From positions 124,001 through 188,000 of the forward strand of contig JBBQAN010000001.1 of the NCBI GenBank assembly GCA_038316385.1: DNA of 64,000 nt, in the 5' to 3' direction. The number at the start of each line of letters is the position of its first letter. The first letter of the stretch is position 1. The DNA is from SZAS-103 sp038316385 (GTDB lineage: Bacteria; Pseudomonadota; Gammaproteobacteria; Xanthomonadales; Xanthomonadaceae). The notes beneath the pieces were generated by a model. That model was not told the origin of the DNA. It was given only the letters and a program-made list of their open reading frames with translations, and made no database searches. Shown here in pieces: positions 43,595-52,292 of this stretch. A program made the position numbers and the translations under genes.

Positions 43595-43671
43595 CTCACT
43601 CTCCCCAAAGTGGTTGACCTGAATCCTGGATTCGCCACGCGATCCTTCGCATGCCCGCATGCTGCTCGTCA

Positions 43672-45714
43672 TCACCAACCTGCTCTATCTCGGTCCGCGA
43701 ATTGTGGCGCGTCCGGATATGCGTCGAGCACCGGCCCCAAGACGGTCTTCAACGGTTCCAGCCAGTCCGCATAATGCCGCCAATGATCGACGCCGTCACG
43801 ATAGATCGGTTTGCGCACCTGTTCTGAACTTGCGGTACGCACCGGCCGGGCATTCTCGAAAAAGCGCAAGCACTGTTCCTCGAACGGCAGTCCGCACGCA
43901 TCCAGCAAGCTCCGCACCTCGGTTTCGGTGTCATCGACCATGTTCTCGTAGATGACACGGTGGACGCGGCCTGGCAACACGGCGTCGAAATGCGCCAGCA
44001 GCTCGACATAGTCGTGATAGTAACGACCGAGATCGTCGAGGCTGTAGCTGAAATTCTGCCCGCGCGCGAAGTGCTGCTTGAAACCGGAGTAGCAGCACGC
44101 CAGCGGATGCCGGCGTGCATCGATGATCTTCGCATTCGGCAGCGCCAGCTGGATCAATCCGATGTGCGCGAAATTGTTCGGCATCTTGTCGATGAAGAAC
44201 GGCGCATCGGTCTTGCGGTGGATGCGTGTGCGTTCGAGGTAGGTCTCGCCGAGTTCGCGCAAATCTTCCGCATCGAGGCTCGCGACGATCTCGTGATATG
44301 GCAAGCCCTGTGAAGCATCGGTGCGTCGCCGCAATCCGCGAACCAGCGCGTTGATTTCTGCCAGCTCCATCGTGCCTTCGACCGCAGAGTGGCTCGACAG
44401 GATTTGCTCGATCAGGGTCGATCCAGCGCGCGGCAGGCCAACGATGAAGATCGGGTCCGGCACTGCGCTGCCGAAGCCCGCGCGCTGGTCGAAAAATGTG
44501 CGCGTATAGATGCGCTTTGAACGGTGTACGCGCGACGCGTTTTCATCTGCGTTGTAGGGAATCATTTCGCGGCGCAACGCATTGCCACGCACATAGTGCT
44601 GGAAGGATCGCGCATAGTCGTCGGCATCTTCCAGCGCCTTGCCCGCCGCGAATTCGAAATGCAGGCGGTGCTCCGCGTCGAGATCGCTGCGATCCAGTTG
44701 CTGGCGCATCGCTTGTAACTCATCCGCGCTGAAACGAAACGTCTTCAGGTTCGCCAGGCTCCAATAGGCCTCGCCGAAGCCCGGTTCCAGCGCGATGCTG
44801 CGGCGGTACGCCGCGATCGCGCGATCCTGGGAGCCGGCGGTTTTCAGCGCATGGCCGTAGCTCATCCAGATCTTCGCGTGCTGCGGAAACTCCTTGAGAA
44901 TCTGGTCGTAGATCGCAATCGCCGGCGCGTAATCGCCGACCCTGCACAGGATCACTGCTTTCAGATTGCGGTAACCGGGATTCTTCGGGTCGATCGTCAG
45001 CAGGGTTTCGATCTCTGCCAGCGCCTGTGCATGCTTGTTGCCGCGATTAAGCACCAGTGCGTAGTTCTGCCGCGCGGCATGGAAGCCCGGCGCGAGCTCG
45101 AGGCAACGCGCGAGCAATAATTCGGCCTCGTCGTCGCGACCGAGCCTTGCCGCCACTTCTGCCAGCATGCGAATCGCGGCGACGTCGGTCGGCGCTTTCC
45201 GGAGCTGCTTGCGCAACAAGTCCTCGGCTTCGGGGATGCGGCCGTCCACCAGCGCCGAAGCGGCTGCCAGCAGGTCGGGATCCTTGGTCGAGAATTTGAT
45301 GTGGCTTGCGTATGCGGCATCGGCGCCTTCCGCATCGCCGCTCGCGGCAAGCTCATGCGCAAGCGCGAGCCATGCGCGGGGAAGATCCGGTTTGAGGGCG
45401 ACCGCGCGGCGCAGCGAGACGAGCGCCTGCTCTCCGCGCCCTGCGCGACCTTGCGCAAGGCCGAGTTCGAGATGCGCCATCGCCCAATTGGGTTGCGCCA
45501 GACACAACGGGCCGAGCGTCTCCAGTGCCTGCGCTGCGTCGCCGCGGACGGAGCAGGAAGCGCCGAGCACCAGCAATGCCATCGGATGGTTTGCAACGAC
45601 CTTGAGGATTTCGCCAGCTTGTTCTCCGGCCAGCGCCGGATCGATCGCGAGCAGCCGTGATGCGTGCGCAAGTGCTTGGTCGAGAGAGGCAGTTGGCTCG
45701 GGCACGACAGTCAT
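43672..45714 (-). CDS. TPR-containing sulfotransferase
   Basis: The 680-residue product has about ten TPR units over its first 400 residues (for example MAHLELGLAQGRAGRGEQALVSLRRAV), then a sulfotransferase domain with the PAPS-binding loop IFIVGLPRAGSTLIEQIL and the 3'-phosphate motif DARRHPLACCYSGFKQHF. The enzyme would transfer sulfate from PAPS to a sugar, peptide or small molecule. It has no signal peptide, so it is cytosolic. The TonB receptor gene follows on the same strand, and a well-spaced promoter with an adjacent dyad precedes it. Confidence 0.92.
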   Translation of the reverse strand: MTVVPEPTASLDQALAHASRLLAIDPALAGEQAGEILKVVANHPMALLVLGASCSVRGDAAQALETLGPLCLAQPNWAMAHLELGLAQGRAGRGEQALVSLRRAVALKPDLPRAWLALAHELAASGDAEGADAAYASHIKFSTKDPDLLAAASALVDGRIPEAEDLLRKQLRKAPTDVAAIRMLAEVAARLGRDDEAELLLARCLELAPGFHAARQNYALVLNRGNKHAQALAEIETLLTIDPKNPGYRNLKAVILCRVGDYAPAIAIYDQILKEFPQHAKIWMSYGHALKTAGSQDRAIAAYRRSIALEPGFGEAYWSLANLKTFRFSADELQAMRQQLDRSDLDAEHRLHFEFAAGKALEDADDYARSFQHYVRGNALRREMIPYNADENASRVHRSKRIYTRTFFDQRAGFGSAVPDPIFIVGLPRAGSTLIEQILSSHSAVEGTMELAEINALVRGLRRRTDASQGLPYHEIVASLDAEDLRELGETYLERTRIHRKTDAPFFIDKMPNNFAHIGLIQLALPNAKIIDARRHPLACCYSGFKQHFARGQNFSYSLDDLGRYYHDYVELLAHFDAVLPGRVHRVIYENMVDDTETEVRSLLDACGLPFEEQCLRFFENARPVRTASSEQVRKPIYRDGVDHWRHYADWLEPLKTVLGPVLDAYPDAPQFADRDRAGW

Positions 45715-45788
45715 CGAGCACCATTGGCTGGCAGAGCAAATTGACGGATCAGGTCGTGCACGCGGTACAGCCTAAACGCAGCGTTCGG

Positions 45789-45818
45789 ATAGTAGAGTCT
45801 ATGACTTGCTTCTCACAA
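45789..45818 (-). promoter_or_regulatory. Sigma-70 promoter of the sulfotransferase-receptor operon
   Basis: On the minus strand: -35 TTGTGA (from 45818 down to 45813), an 18-base spacer and -10 TACTAT (45794 to 45789), 75 bases before the sulfotransferase start. Confidence 0.55.
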
Positions 45819-45820
45819 GC

Positions 45821-45837
45821 GGTTTTGGCCCAAAACC
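45821..45837. promoter_or_regulatory. Dyad abutting the sulfotransferase promoter
   Basis: GGTTTTGG-C-CCAAAACC: perfect 8-base arms with a single central base, immediately upstream of the -35 element. The position fits an activator or repressor operator. Confidence 0.6.
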
Positions 45838-45977
45838 TGCGTCGCAAAAAAGCTTGGTCAAGGCAGACCGCATTGATACCCGGGACCGCTGAACGACTTC
45901 TTCGTTGTTCGACGCGCATTGATCACGATGGCCTGATCCGACTGAGCGCGTCGATCCCGACGGCGCAGCGAAAATGA

Positions 45978-46856
45978 TTACTTCGCTCCGACTCTGGGTT
46001 TCACGAATCGCAGCGTCATCCGGTCCGATTCGCCGATGGCCAGATACCTGGCCTTGTCGGTTTCGCCTTGCGACAATGTCGGCGGTAATGTCCACACGCC
46101 GTGCGGATAATCCTTGGCGTCTTTCGGATTTGCGTTGATGTCGCTCTTGGCATCGAGCACGAAACCGGCAGCAGTCGCGTAGTCGATCACTTGTTGTTCG
46201 GTCACATAGCCGTGTTTGCCGTCCGTGGCTGCGCCGGGATTCGCGCGATGGTCGGTGAGGCCAAGCACGCCGCCGGGTTTGAGCACGTCAAAGAACGCCT
46301 TGAACATCGCCGCCTGCGAGCCATCCATCACCCAGTTGTGCACGTTGCGAAACGTGAGCACGACATCGGCAGAACCCGGCGGCCCGAGCACTGGCTTGGC
46401 CGGATCGACCTGACGTAACTGGGTCAGCGCGTACGCATCCGGGTGCATCGCGAGTTTGACTTGCAATTTTGTATTCGACTCATCGGTTTCGTCGTGCTGG
46501 GTGGGCTTGACGCTCGCTGGATCGTCGATGATGCCGAAGTAATGACCGTGGTCGTGCGTCAGCGGCGCGAGGATTTCGGTGTACCAGCCGCTGCCGGGGG
46601 TGATCTCGATGACGGTCTGGCTCGGCTTCACGCCGAAGAACAGGAGTGTTTCTTTCGGATGCCGGTACTTGTCGCGCTCGACGTTGACAGGATTGCGCCA
46701 CGTCCCGGCGATCGCCCGATCAAGTGCGGCTGCATCGGTTGTAGTCGGCGCGGCGGTCGGTACGGCGGGCATCGGCTGCGGATCGGCGTGCGCGACGAAT
46801 GCGATCATCAACGCGGGGACGAGAGCGAGTGCGAGCAGACGGCGCGAACGATTCAT
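45978..46856 (-). CDS. Exported class I methyltransferase-like protein
   Basis: The 292-residue product has a cleavable signal peptide (about 1-24, ending AHA) and then a class I methyltransferase-like fold: TVIEITPGSGWYTEILAP (motif I), GIIDD, DVVLTFRNVHNWV and LKPGGVLGLTDHR. The related family has been annotated as predicted methyltransferase in many proteobacteria. A SAM-dependent enzyme outside the cytoplasm is odd, since SAM is not known to be periplasmic; it may bind another ligand. The radical SAM gene lies 62 bases upstream on the same strand. Confidence 0.82.
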   Translation of the reverse strand: MNRSRRLLALALVPALMIAFVAHADPQPMPAVPTAAPTTTDAAALDRAIAGTWRNPVNVERDKYRHPKETLLFFGVKPSQTVIEITPGSGWYTEILAPLTHDHGHYFGIIDDPASVKPTQHDETDESNTKLQVKLAMHPDAYALTQLRQVDPAKPVLGPPGSADVVLTFRNVHNWVMDGSQAAMFKAFFDVLKPGGVLGLTDHRANPGAATDGKHGYVTEQQVIDYATAAGFVLDAKSDINANPKDAKDYPHGVWTLPPTLSQGETDKARYLAIGESDRMTLRFVKPRVGAK

Positions 46857-46918
46857 GGACGACCCTCCAAGGATGCGCGCACGCTAGCACCACACGCGAC
46901 GCGATGCATCAGCGCTGC

Positions 46919-48022
46919 TCAGAACAAGTGGCCCTGTGGCGATGGCGGAAGCGGCGGTGTGGGCGGCTGAAACAGGTCGCAGCGCAATGGCGGCAAGCGT
47001 GCGAATCCGAGCCGTGCATACGCGAGCGCAAAACGTCGCTGCAGCAGTTGCGCGAACGGGCCTTCGCCGCGCATGCGCTTGCCGAACGTCGGATCGTAAT
47101 CCTTGCCGCCGTGCATCTGCCGGATCAGGCTCATCACGTGTTGGGCGCGTTCGGGATAACGCTGCGCGAGCCAGTCGCGAAAAATCTCCTTCACTTCGTG
47201 CGGCAGCCGCAGCAACACATATCCCGCCGCGCCCGCGCCGGCATCGCGCGCGGCTTCGAGGATGGACTCCATTTCCGGATCGGTGATCGCCGGGATCACC
47301 GGCGCGACCATCACCCCGACCGGCACGCCTGCGTCGCGCAACGCACGCATCGCCTTGAGCTTGCGATGCGGTGCGGACGCGCGTGGCTCCATCTTCGATG
47401 CGAGATGATTGTCGAGCGTGGTAATCGAGAAATACACCGTGACCAACCCATCGCGCGCCATTGGCGCGAGCAGGTCGAGATCGCGTTCGACCAGAGCGTT
47501 CTTGGTGATCAGGCTGACCGGATGGCGTGTTTCGGCCAACACTTCGAGTACGCTGCGGGTGACCCGGTAGCGGCGTTCAATCGGCTGGTAGGCATCAGTA
47601 TTGATCCCGAGCGCGATCGGCGACACGCGATAACGCGGCTTTGCGAGCTCCACGCGCAAGCGCTCGGCGGCATTGGTTTTCGCATACAACTTTGTCTCGA
47701 AATCCAGACCCGGTGAAAGATCGAGGTATGCATGCGATGGCCGCGCGAAGCAATACACGCAACCGTGTTCGCATCCCCGGAACGGATTCACCGACTGGCT
47801 GAAGCCGATGTCCGGCGAATCGTTGCGACTGATAATGCTGCGCGCGTGTTCGTCGGTTACATGCGTGGCCGGAGGCGGCGGCGCGTCACCCCCGGCGTCG
47901 AACCAGTGCGGCACATCCCAACCATCGTCCGCTGCTTCCGTTCGCGCGGATGCGAAGCGATTCGCGGGCTGCGCAGTGGTGCCGCGACCTTTGAGAATGG
48001 TTAGGGTTTCCGGACGCCGCAT
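46919..48022 (-). CDS. PA0069-family radical SAM protein
   Basis: The 367-residue product has GRGTTAQPANRFAS at the N-terminus, VNPFRGCEHGCVYCFARPSHAYL with a CX3CX2C iron-sulfur motif, and the TIM-barrel sequence LGINTDAYQPIERRYRVTRSVLEVL, typical of the PA0069/Rv2578c (SplB-like) family whose function is undefined. I start at ATG 48022, where homology begins; an upstream start at 48106 is open but not family-like. It is divergent from the DUF347 membrane protein gene, with starts about 130 bases apart. Confidence 0.88.
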   Translation of the reverse strand: MRRPETLTILKGRGTTAQPANRFASARTEAADDGWDVPHWFDAGGDAPPPPATHVTDEHARSIISRNDSPDIGFSQSVNPFRGCEHGCVYCFARPSHAYLDLSPGLDFETKLYAKTNAAERLRVELAKPRYRVSPIALGINTDAYQPIERRYRVTRSVLEVLAETRHPVSLITKNALVERDLDLLAPMARDGLVTVYFSITTLDNHLASKMEPRASAPHRKLKAMRALRDAGVPVGVMVAPVIPAITDPEMESILEAARDAGAGAAGYVLLRLPHEVKEIFRDWLAQRYPERAQHVMSLIRQMHGGKDYDPTFGKRMRGEGPFAQLLQRRFALAYARLGFARLPPLRCDLFQPPTPPLPPSPQGHLF

Positions 48023-48150
48023 GCGTGCAGTTTGAGACCATTGCGTCTCAGCGAGCGAGAAGCCAACCGCTGCGCGATGATAGACGCCATTAACGCGATT
48101 CGGCATATCCTGCTTGATCCAGGTTGAGCCGCTGCGGCGCAAGGAAGCGA

Positions 48151-48966
48151 ATGAATACGCAAATCGATGAAACAATGTTGCGGCAGCACACTTCAAGCGA
48201 TCTGGTCAGCAAGGTTCCGGCGGTCACGCTGGTTTTCTGGATCATCAAGATTTTCGCCACCACGCTCGGCGAGACCGGCGGCGATGCCGTCACCATGTCG
48301 TGGCTGGGCGAAACGACCGCCGCGGCCAAGGGCTCCGGTTATCTGATCGGAACGGCAATCTTCGGACTTGTTTTTCTTGCCGCCGTCCTCGTGCAGATCA
48401 AGGCGAAAAAATTTCACCCGTTCCTCTACTGGTTCACAATCATCGCGACCACGACTGTCGGCACCACCCTTGCCGACTACGCCGACCGTTCGCTCGGCAT
48501 CGGCTATGCGGGCGGATCGACCCTTCTATTCGTTTTGCTGATGGCCACGCTGTTCGTCTGGCATCGCACTCTGGGTTCGGTGTCCATCAATACAGTGGCC
48601 ACGCCGAAATCGGAAATGTTCTACTGGATCACCATCATGTTTTCGCAGACGCTCGGCACGGCGCTGGGAGACTGGGCGGCCGATTCGGCGGGGCTCGGCT
48701 ACGGCGGTGCCGCATTGATCTTTGGCGGCATGCTCGCCGTCGTCGCGATCCTGTATTACAAAACCGCCATCTCGCATGTCGCGCTGTTCTGGGCCGCGTT
48801 CATCCTGACCCGTCCGCTCGGCGCCGTGGTCGGCGACTTCCTCGACAAACCGGTCGCCAAGGGCGGCCTCGAACTCAGTCGCTACACCGCATCGGCAACG
48901 CTGCTTGTGTTGATCGTGCTGGGCATCCTCGTGTTTCCGCAGCGACCAGCGGCGCGCGCGCACTGA
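48151..48966 (+). CDS. DUF347-repeat (COG4705) membrane protein
   Basis: The 271-residue product has about eight membrane segments in four similar repeats, each ending near a conserved Gly-Asp: TTLGETGGDAVTM, TVGTTLADYADR, QTLGTALGDWAAD and RPLGAVVGDFLDK. This is the DUF347/COG4705 family of unknown function. AAGGA is 6 bases before ATG 48151, which fixes the start. The repeats with acidic residues in the membrane could bind cations, but that is inference. A weak hairpin (GCTTGC at 48978-48983, GCAAGC at 48989-48994) follows the stop. Confidence 0.88.
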   Translation: MNTQIDETMLRQHTSSDLVSKVPAVTLVFWIIKIFATTLGETGGDAVTMSWLGETTAAAKGSGYLIGTAIFGLVFLAAVLVQIKAKKFHPFLYWFTIIATTTVGTTLADYADRSLGIGYAGGSTLLFVLLMATLFVWHRTLGSVSINTVATPKSEMFYWITIMFSQTLGTALGDWAADSAGLGYGGAALIFGGMLAVVAILYYKTAISHVALFWAAFILTRPLGAVVGDFLDKPVAKGGLELSRYTASATLLVLIVLGILVFPQRPAARAH

Positions 48967-49059
48967 CTGATCGCACTGCTTGCAACTCGCAAGCGCACTT
49001 CTAACTCCACGATGGCGCGACGTCAGGGGACGAGCGTCAATCGCGACCCATGGCCCCTG

Positions 49060-50280
49060 TCAATGTTTTGCACCAGCGTCAGCAGCCCGCTTGGTATTGC
49101 AGCGCTTCCGGATAATCGGCGTCAAGACTTGATCGAGTTCGCCGGTGTCGTCATGCCGTAGAAGGTCGTCCATCACCGCCAGATGCATCACCGGTCGCTC
49201 GGCCAGAAAGGCACGGTAGGCGTGCAACGTACTACGCACGCCGGCTAGCTGGACCGCAATGGGATCGCTCCGGAGGTCGGGGCGTTCGATCTGGAAGGCG
49301 GCGTTTCCAAAAAGATATTGCATCAGTAGTTCGGGTTCGGCGTGATCGTGTCCGCCGCCGAGCCCGAGCACATCACAGACGGTCACGGTAACAGTCTTGG
49401 ATTCCTGCACCTGCTTGAGAAGCGAGCGTCGCATCGCCGCCGCCTCATCGCCGAAGGGTTCGCGTTCGAGACGCCGAGTGTCGAAAACGAACTGGCGCCA
49501 CGCGAGCGAGGTTTCGTCTTGCGACAGCATCGTGTCGATCACCGGCGTGTGCGGTGACCCTTTGCTCGCATTCTGCTCGATGAACTTGAGCTCACCGATG
49601 GCGATCGCGTTGTCTGGGTCGAACGTGAGTGAGCGCTGGTAGGCATCGCGCGCGCCCGTGTAGTCGCTCAGTTCGATGAGGGTATAGCCAATCCCGCGCA
49701 ACGCGGTTCCGAGCATGGCGTGCGACGAAGGCCACGCCTCGGCGAGCGCGAGCGTGTGGTGGTACGAGTCCAACGCGTGCGTCCGGTCGCCAGCCGCGTT
49801 GTAGAGAAATGCGCGTTCCGTGAAAGCGTTGGCCCAATAGGGCGCCAACGACTGCGCACGATCCAGGAAGGCAATCGCGCGAGCGTTATCGCCGGCGTCG
49901 GTGGACGCGAACGCGGCGGCGAAATACGCACGCGGACATGCGACGTCGACGTAGTCGATCGCCGTGCCGGGCGGCTGCCTCGCCGCAAATGTGCGCGCCT
50001 CTTCGCGCGTCGCCACGCTGACATGGACGGAGCCCGGCCCGGCCACCCGCGCGTCGCAGAACGTGAGCGCAGGTTTGAGCTGTTCCATGATGGCCAACGT
50101 GCCGCCAGCGACGGCGTTCACACTGTCAACCTGTGCGCGGAACTGTGATCCCGCGTACGGCTCGGCCTCAAAGCTCGGCGTCGGAGTCACTGAGGTGTAA
50201 GCGCCCTCGCTGCCGGCGTGTGCGACGCCGGCGACCGACAGGACAGCCAAGATCACGAGTGCGCGCCAGCGTGTCTTCAT
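49060..50280 (-). CDS. Exported tetratricopeptide-repeat protein
   Basis: The 406-residue product has a signal peptide (about 1-22), an N-terminal segment with a single Cys pair (DARV..VACP), two or three TPR-like units (ANAFTERAFLYNAAGDRTHALDSYHHTLAL, YTLIELSDYTGARDAYQRSLTFDPDNA) and a mixed C-terminal region without a recognised domain. Function unknown; periplasmic location likely. Its start is 6 bases after the icd stop, so it is probably co-transcribed with icd, an unexpected partner. Confidence 0.75.
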   Translation of the reverse strand: MKTRWRALVILAVLSVAGVAHAGSEGAYTSVTPTPSFEAEPYAGSQFRAQVDSVNAVAGGTLAIMEQLKPALTFCDARVAGPGSVHVSVATREEARTFAARQPPGTAIDYVDVACPRAYFAAAFASTDAGDNARAIAFLDRAQSLAPYWANAFTERAFLYNAAGDRTHALDSYHHTLALAEAWPSSHAMLGTALRGIGYTLIELSDYTGARDAYQRSLTFDPDNAIAIGELKFIEQNASKGSPHTPVIDTMLSQDETSLAWRQFVFDTRRLEREPFGDEAAAMRRSLLKQVQESKTVTVTVCDVLGLGGGHDHAEPELLMQYLFGNAAFQIERPDLRSDPIAVQLAGVRSTLHAYRAFLAERPVMHLAVMDDLLRHDDTGELDQVLTPIIRKRCNTKRAADAGAKH

Positions 50281-50286
50281 CAGGGA

Positions 50287-51615
50287 TTACATCGCCGCGA
50301 TCAATGCATCCGCAAACTCGCTGCACTTGATCTCGGTCGCGCCCGGCATCAGCCGTGCGAAATCGTAGGTGACGCGCTTGAGACCGATCGCCTTGTTGGT
50401 CGCCGCGATGATCGCGTCAGCCGCTTCGATCCAGCCCATGTAACGCAGCATCATTTCGCCGGAAAGGATCACCGAACCCGGATTCACCTTGTCGAGGCCG
50501 GCGTATTTCGGCGCAGTTCCGTGGGTCGCCTCGAATACCGCGTGGCCGGTAACGTAATTGATGTTCGCGCCCGGCGCGATGCCGATGCCGCCGACTTCCG
50601 CAGCCAACGCATCGCTGAGGTAATCGCCGTTGAGGTTGAGCGTGGCGACCACATCGTATTCGGCAGGGCGCAGCAGGATCTGCTGCAGGAACGCATCAGC
50701 AATCGCGTCCTTGATGATGATGCCCGCACCCGGCTTGCCTTCCGGAATGACGTGCCACGGGCCGCCGTCAAGTTCAATCGCGCCATAGAAATCGCGCGCC
50801 ACTTGATAGCCGAAGTCGCGGAACGCGCCCTCGGTGAACTTCATGATGTTGCCTTTGTGCACTAGCGTCACCGACTTGCTCTTGTTCGCAATCGCGTACT
50901 CGATCGCGCTGTACACGAGGCGTTCGGTGCCCAGGTACGAGACCGGCTTGATGCCGAGCCCGACTTGCACGTTGCTATGGCGATGCGGCATGCCGATGCC
51001 TTGCAGCGCATGGTTCCACGCGTCGGTTTTTTCCTGCGTGCCGAAACGGATCTTGTCGAACGATTTCGGGAATTCCTTGGCAATGAAGTCGAGCATCTTC
51101 TGCGCATCGGCCGAGCCCGGTTCAAATTCGATGCCGGCGTAGATGTCTTCGGTGTTCTCGCGGAAGATCGTCATGTTGACCTTGCCCGGATCCTTCACCG
51201 GCGAAGGAACGCCCTCGAACCAGCGCACCGGCCGCAGGCAGACGTACAGATCGAGCATCTGCCGCAGCGCGACGTTGAGCGACCGAATGCCGCCGCCAAC
51301 CGGCGTCGTCAACGGCCCCTTGATCGACACCAGATACTCGCGGCAAGCCTCGACGGTTGCATCCGGCAACCAATTGCCGGTCGCGTCGAACGCCTTCTCG
51401 CCGGCCAGCACTTCCATCCACATCAGCTTGCGGTTGCCGCCATAGGCTTTCGCCACCGCTGCATCGAGCACGCGTACCGAGGCGCGCCAGATGTCCGGGC
51501 CGGTGCCGTCGCCTTCGATGAATGGAATGATCGGATGGCTCGGCACATTCAAGCCGTGCGGCGATTTGCTGATGCGTGCGCCGCCGTGCGGTGGGGTGGG
51601 ATTTGCTGCGGTCAT
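50287..51615 (-). CDS. icd: NADP-dependent isocitrate dehydrogenase
   Basis: Icd oxidises isocitrate to 2-oxoglutarate in the citric acid cycle. The 442-residue product matches the E. coli-type dimeric enzyme: FIEGDGTGPDIW, GGIRSLNVALRQMLDLYVCLRPVRW with the regulatory serine that AceK phosphorylates, RENTEDIYAGIEF, VHKGNIMKFTEGAF, LNLNGDYLSDALAAEVGGIGIAPGANIN and FEATHGTAPKYAG. The N-terminal 25-residue extension relative to E. coli is Pro/Ser-rich. A TPR gene follows after 6 bases; a lipoprotein gene lies upstream. Confidence 0.97.
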   Translation of the reverse strand: MTAANPTPPHGGARISKSPHGLNVPSHPIIPFIEGDGTGPDIWRASVRVLDAAVAKAYGGNRKLMWMEVLAGEKAFDATGNWLPDATVEACREYLVSIKGPLTTPVGGGIRSLNVALRQMLDLYVCLRPVRWFEGVPSPVKDPGKVNMTIFRENTEDIYAGIEFEPGSADAQKMLDFIAKEFPKSFDKIRFGTQEKTDAWNHALQGIGMPHRHSNVQVGLGIKPVSYLGTERLVYSAIEYAIANKSKSVTLVHKGNIMKFTEGAFRDFGYQVARDFYGAIELDGGPWHVIPEGKPGAGIIIKDAIADAFLQQILLRPAEYDVVATLNLNGDYLSDALAAEVGGIGIAPGANINYVTGHAVFEATHGTAPKYAGLDKVNPGSVILSGEMMLRYMGWIEAADAIIAATNKAIGLKRVTYDFARLMPGATEIKCSEFADALIAAM

Positions 51616-51690
51616 GGATCACTCCCGTGCTGCCGCGCTGCGCGCGACGTGGTCAAGACCGCCATTGTCGCGGTTTGCGGCCCGGGAATG

Positions 51691-51739
51691 AAGCGCGGTG
51701 CGCAGGCAGGCGCGGGGTCGTTTCGCATGCACCGCGCTT
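51691..51739 (-). terminator. Hairpin between the lipoprotein and icd genes
   Basis: A perfect 11-bp stem (AAGCGCGGTGC at 51691-51701, GCACCGCGCTT at 51729-51739) with a 27-base loop lies 9 bases after the lipoprotein stop. The T-run is on the plus strand only, so its role for the minus-strand transcript is uncertain. Confidence 0.45.
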
Positions 51740-51747
51740 TTGTGCGC

Positions 51748-52218
51748 CTATTTTCCGATGGAAAACACGATCGTTGCTGCGGCTTGGCCGTTGAGATCAA
51801 TCTCCAGTGTGTACTGGCCGGCCGGCAAGGCGGTCTTGTTCATGAGCTCGAAGCTGGTGCGTTGGGTGCCTTTCGGATTGATGGTCTGCTCGCTCTTGCT
51901 GACCACGCCGCCGTTCGGGGACAACCATTTCGCCATCATCGCGACATTCTTCGCTGCGCCCTCGGAGGTGACCACGGCATGGATCGTGTCGGTCGGACGA
52001 AAGATGACTGGAAACGCGGTGCTGCTGCTATCGCTGGCGACGGTCTTGCCGAGGTCGATGCGGGTGATGTCGACAGGCGGTGTGTAGCTTTTCTTGTGCG
52101 CATGCGCAACGGCGGGATTGGCATCGGAATTGGGATTGCCTGCATTGCAGGCGGCAAGGCTGACGGTGAGGCCAAGCGTGAGCCACGCCATTGGGGATAC
52201 GGGCTGAAACATGCGCAT
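51748..52218 (-). CDS. Putative lipoprotein of unknown function
   Basis: The 156-residue product has a signal peptide with lipobox LAAC (Cys about residue 24), a short linker rich in Asn, Asp and His, and a single beta-rich domain from about residue 45, with periodic strands (PVIFRPTDTIHAVVTSEG, QRTSFELMNKTALPAGQYTLEIDLNGQ). I do not recognise a named family. AGGAG lies before ATG 52218, with another ATG two codons in. It follows queF by 74 bases on the same strand. Confidence 0.72.
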   Translation of the reverse strand: MRMFQPVSPMAWLTLGLTVSLAACNAGNPNSDANPAVAHAHKKSYTPPVDITRIDLGKTVASDSSSTAFPVIFRPTDTIHAVVTSEGAAKNVAMMAKWLSPNGGVVSKSEQTINPKGTQRTSFELMNKTALPAGQYTLEIDLNGQAAATIVFSIGK

Positions 52219-52292
52219 GTGAGTCTCCTGCTGTCTGGCGCTGGATACATGGTCGCGCAAAGCGCGGCAACGTCCAATCTACGCCATCTTTC

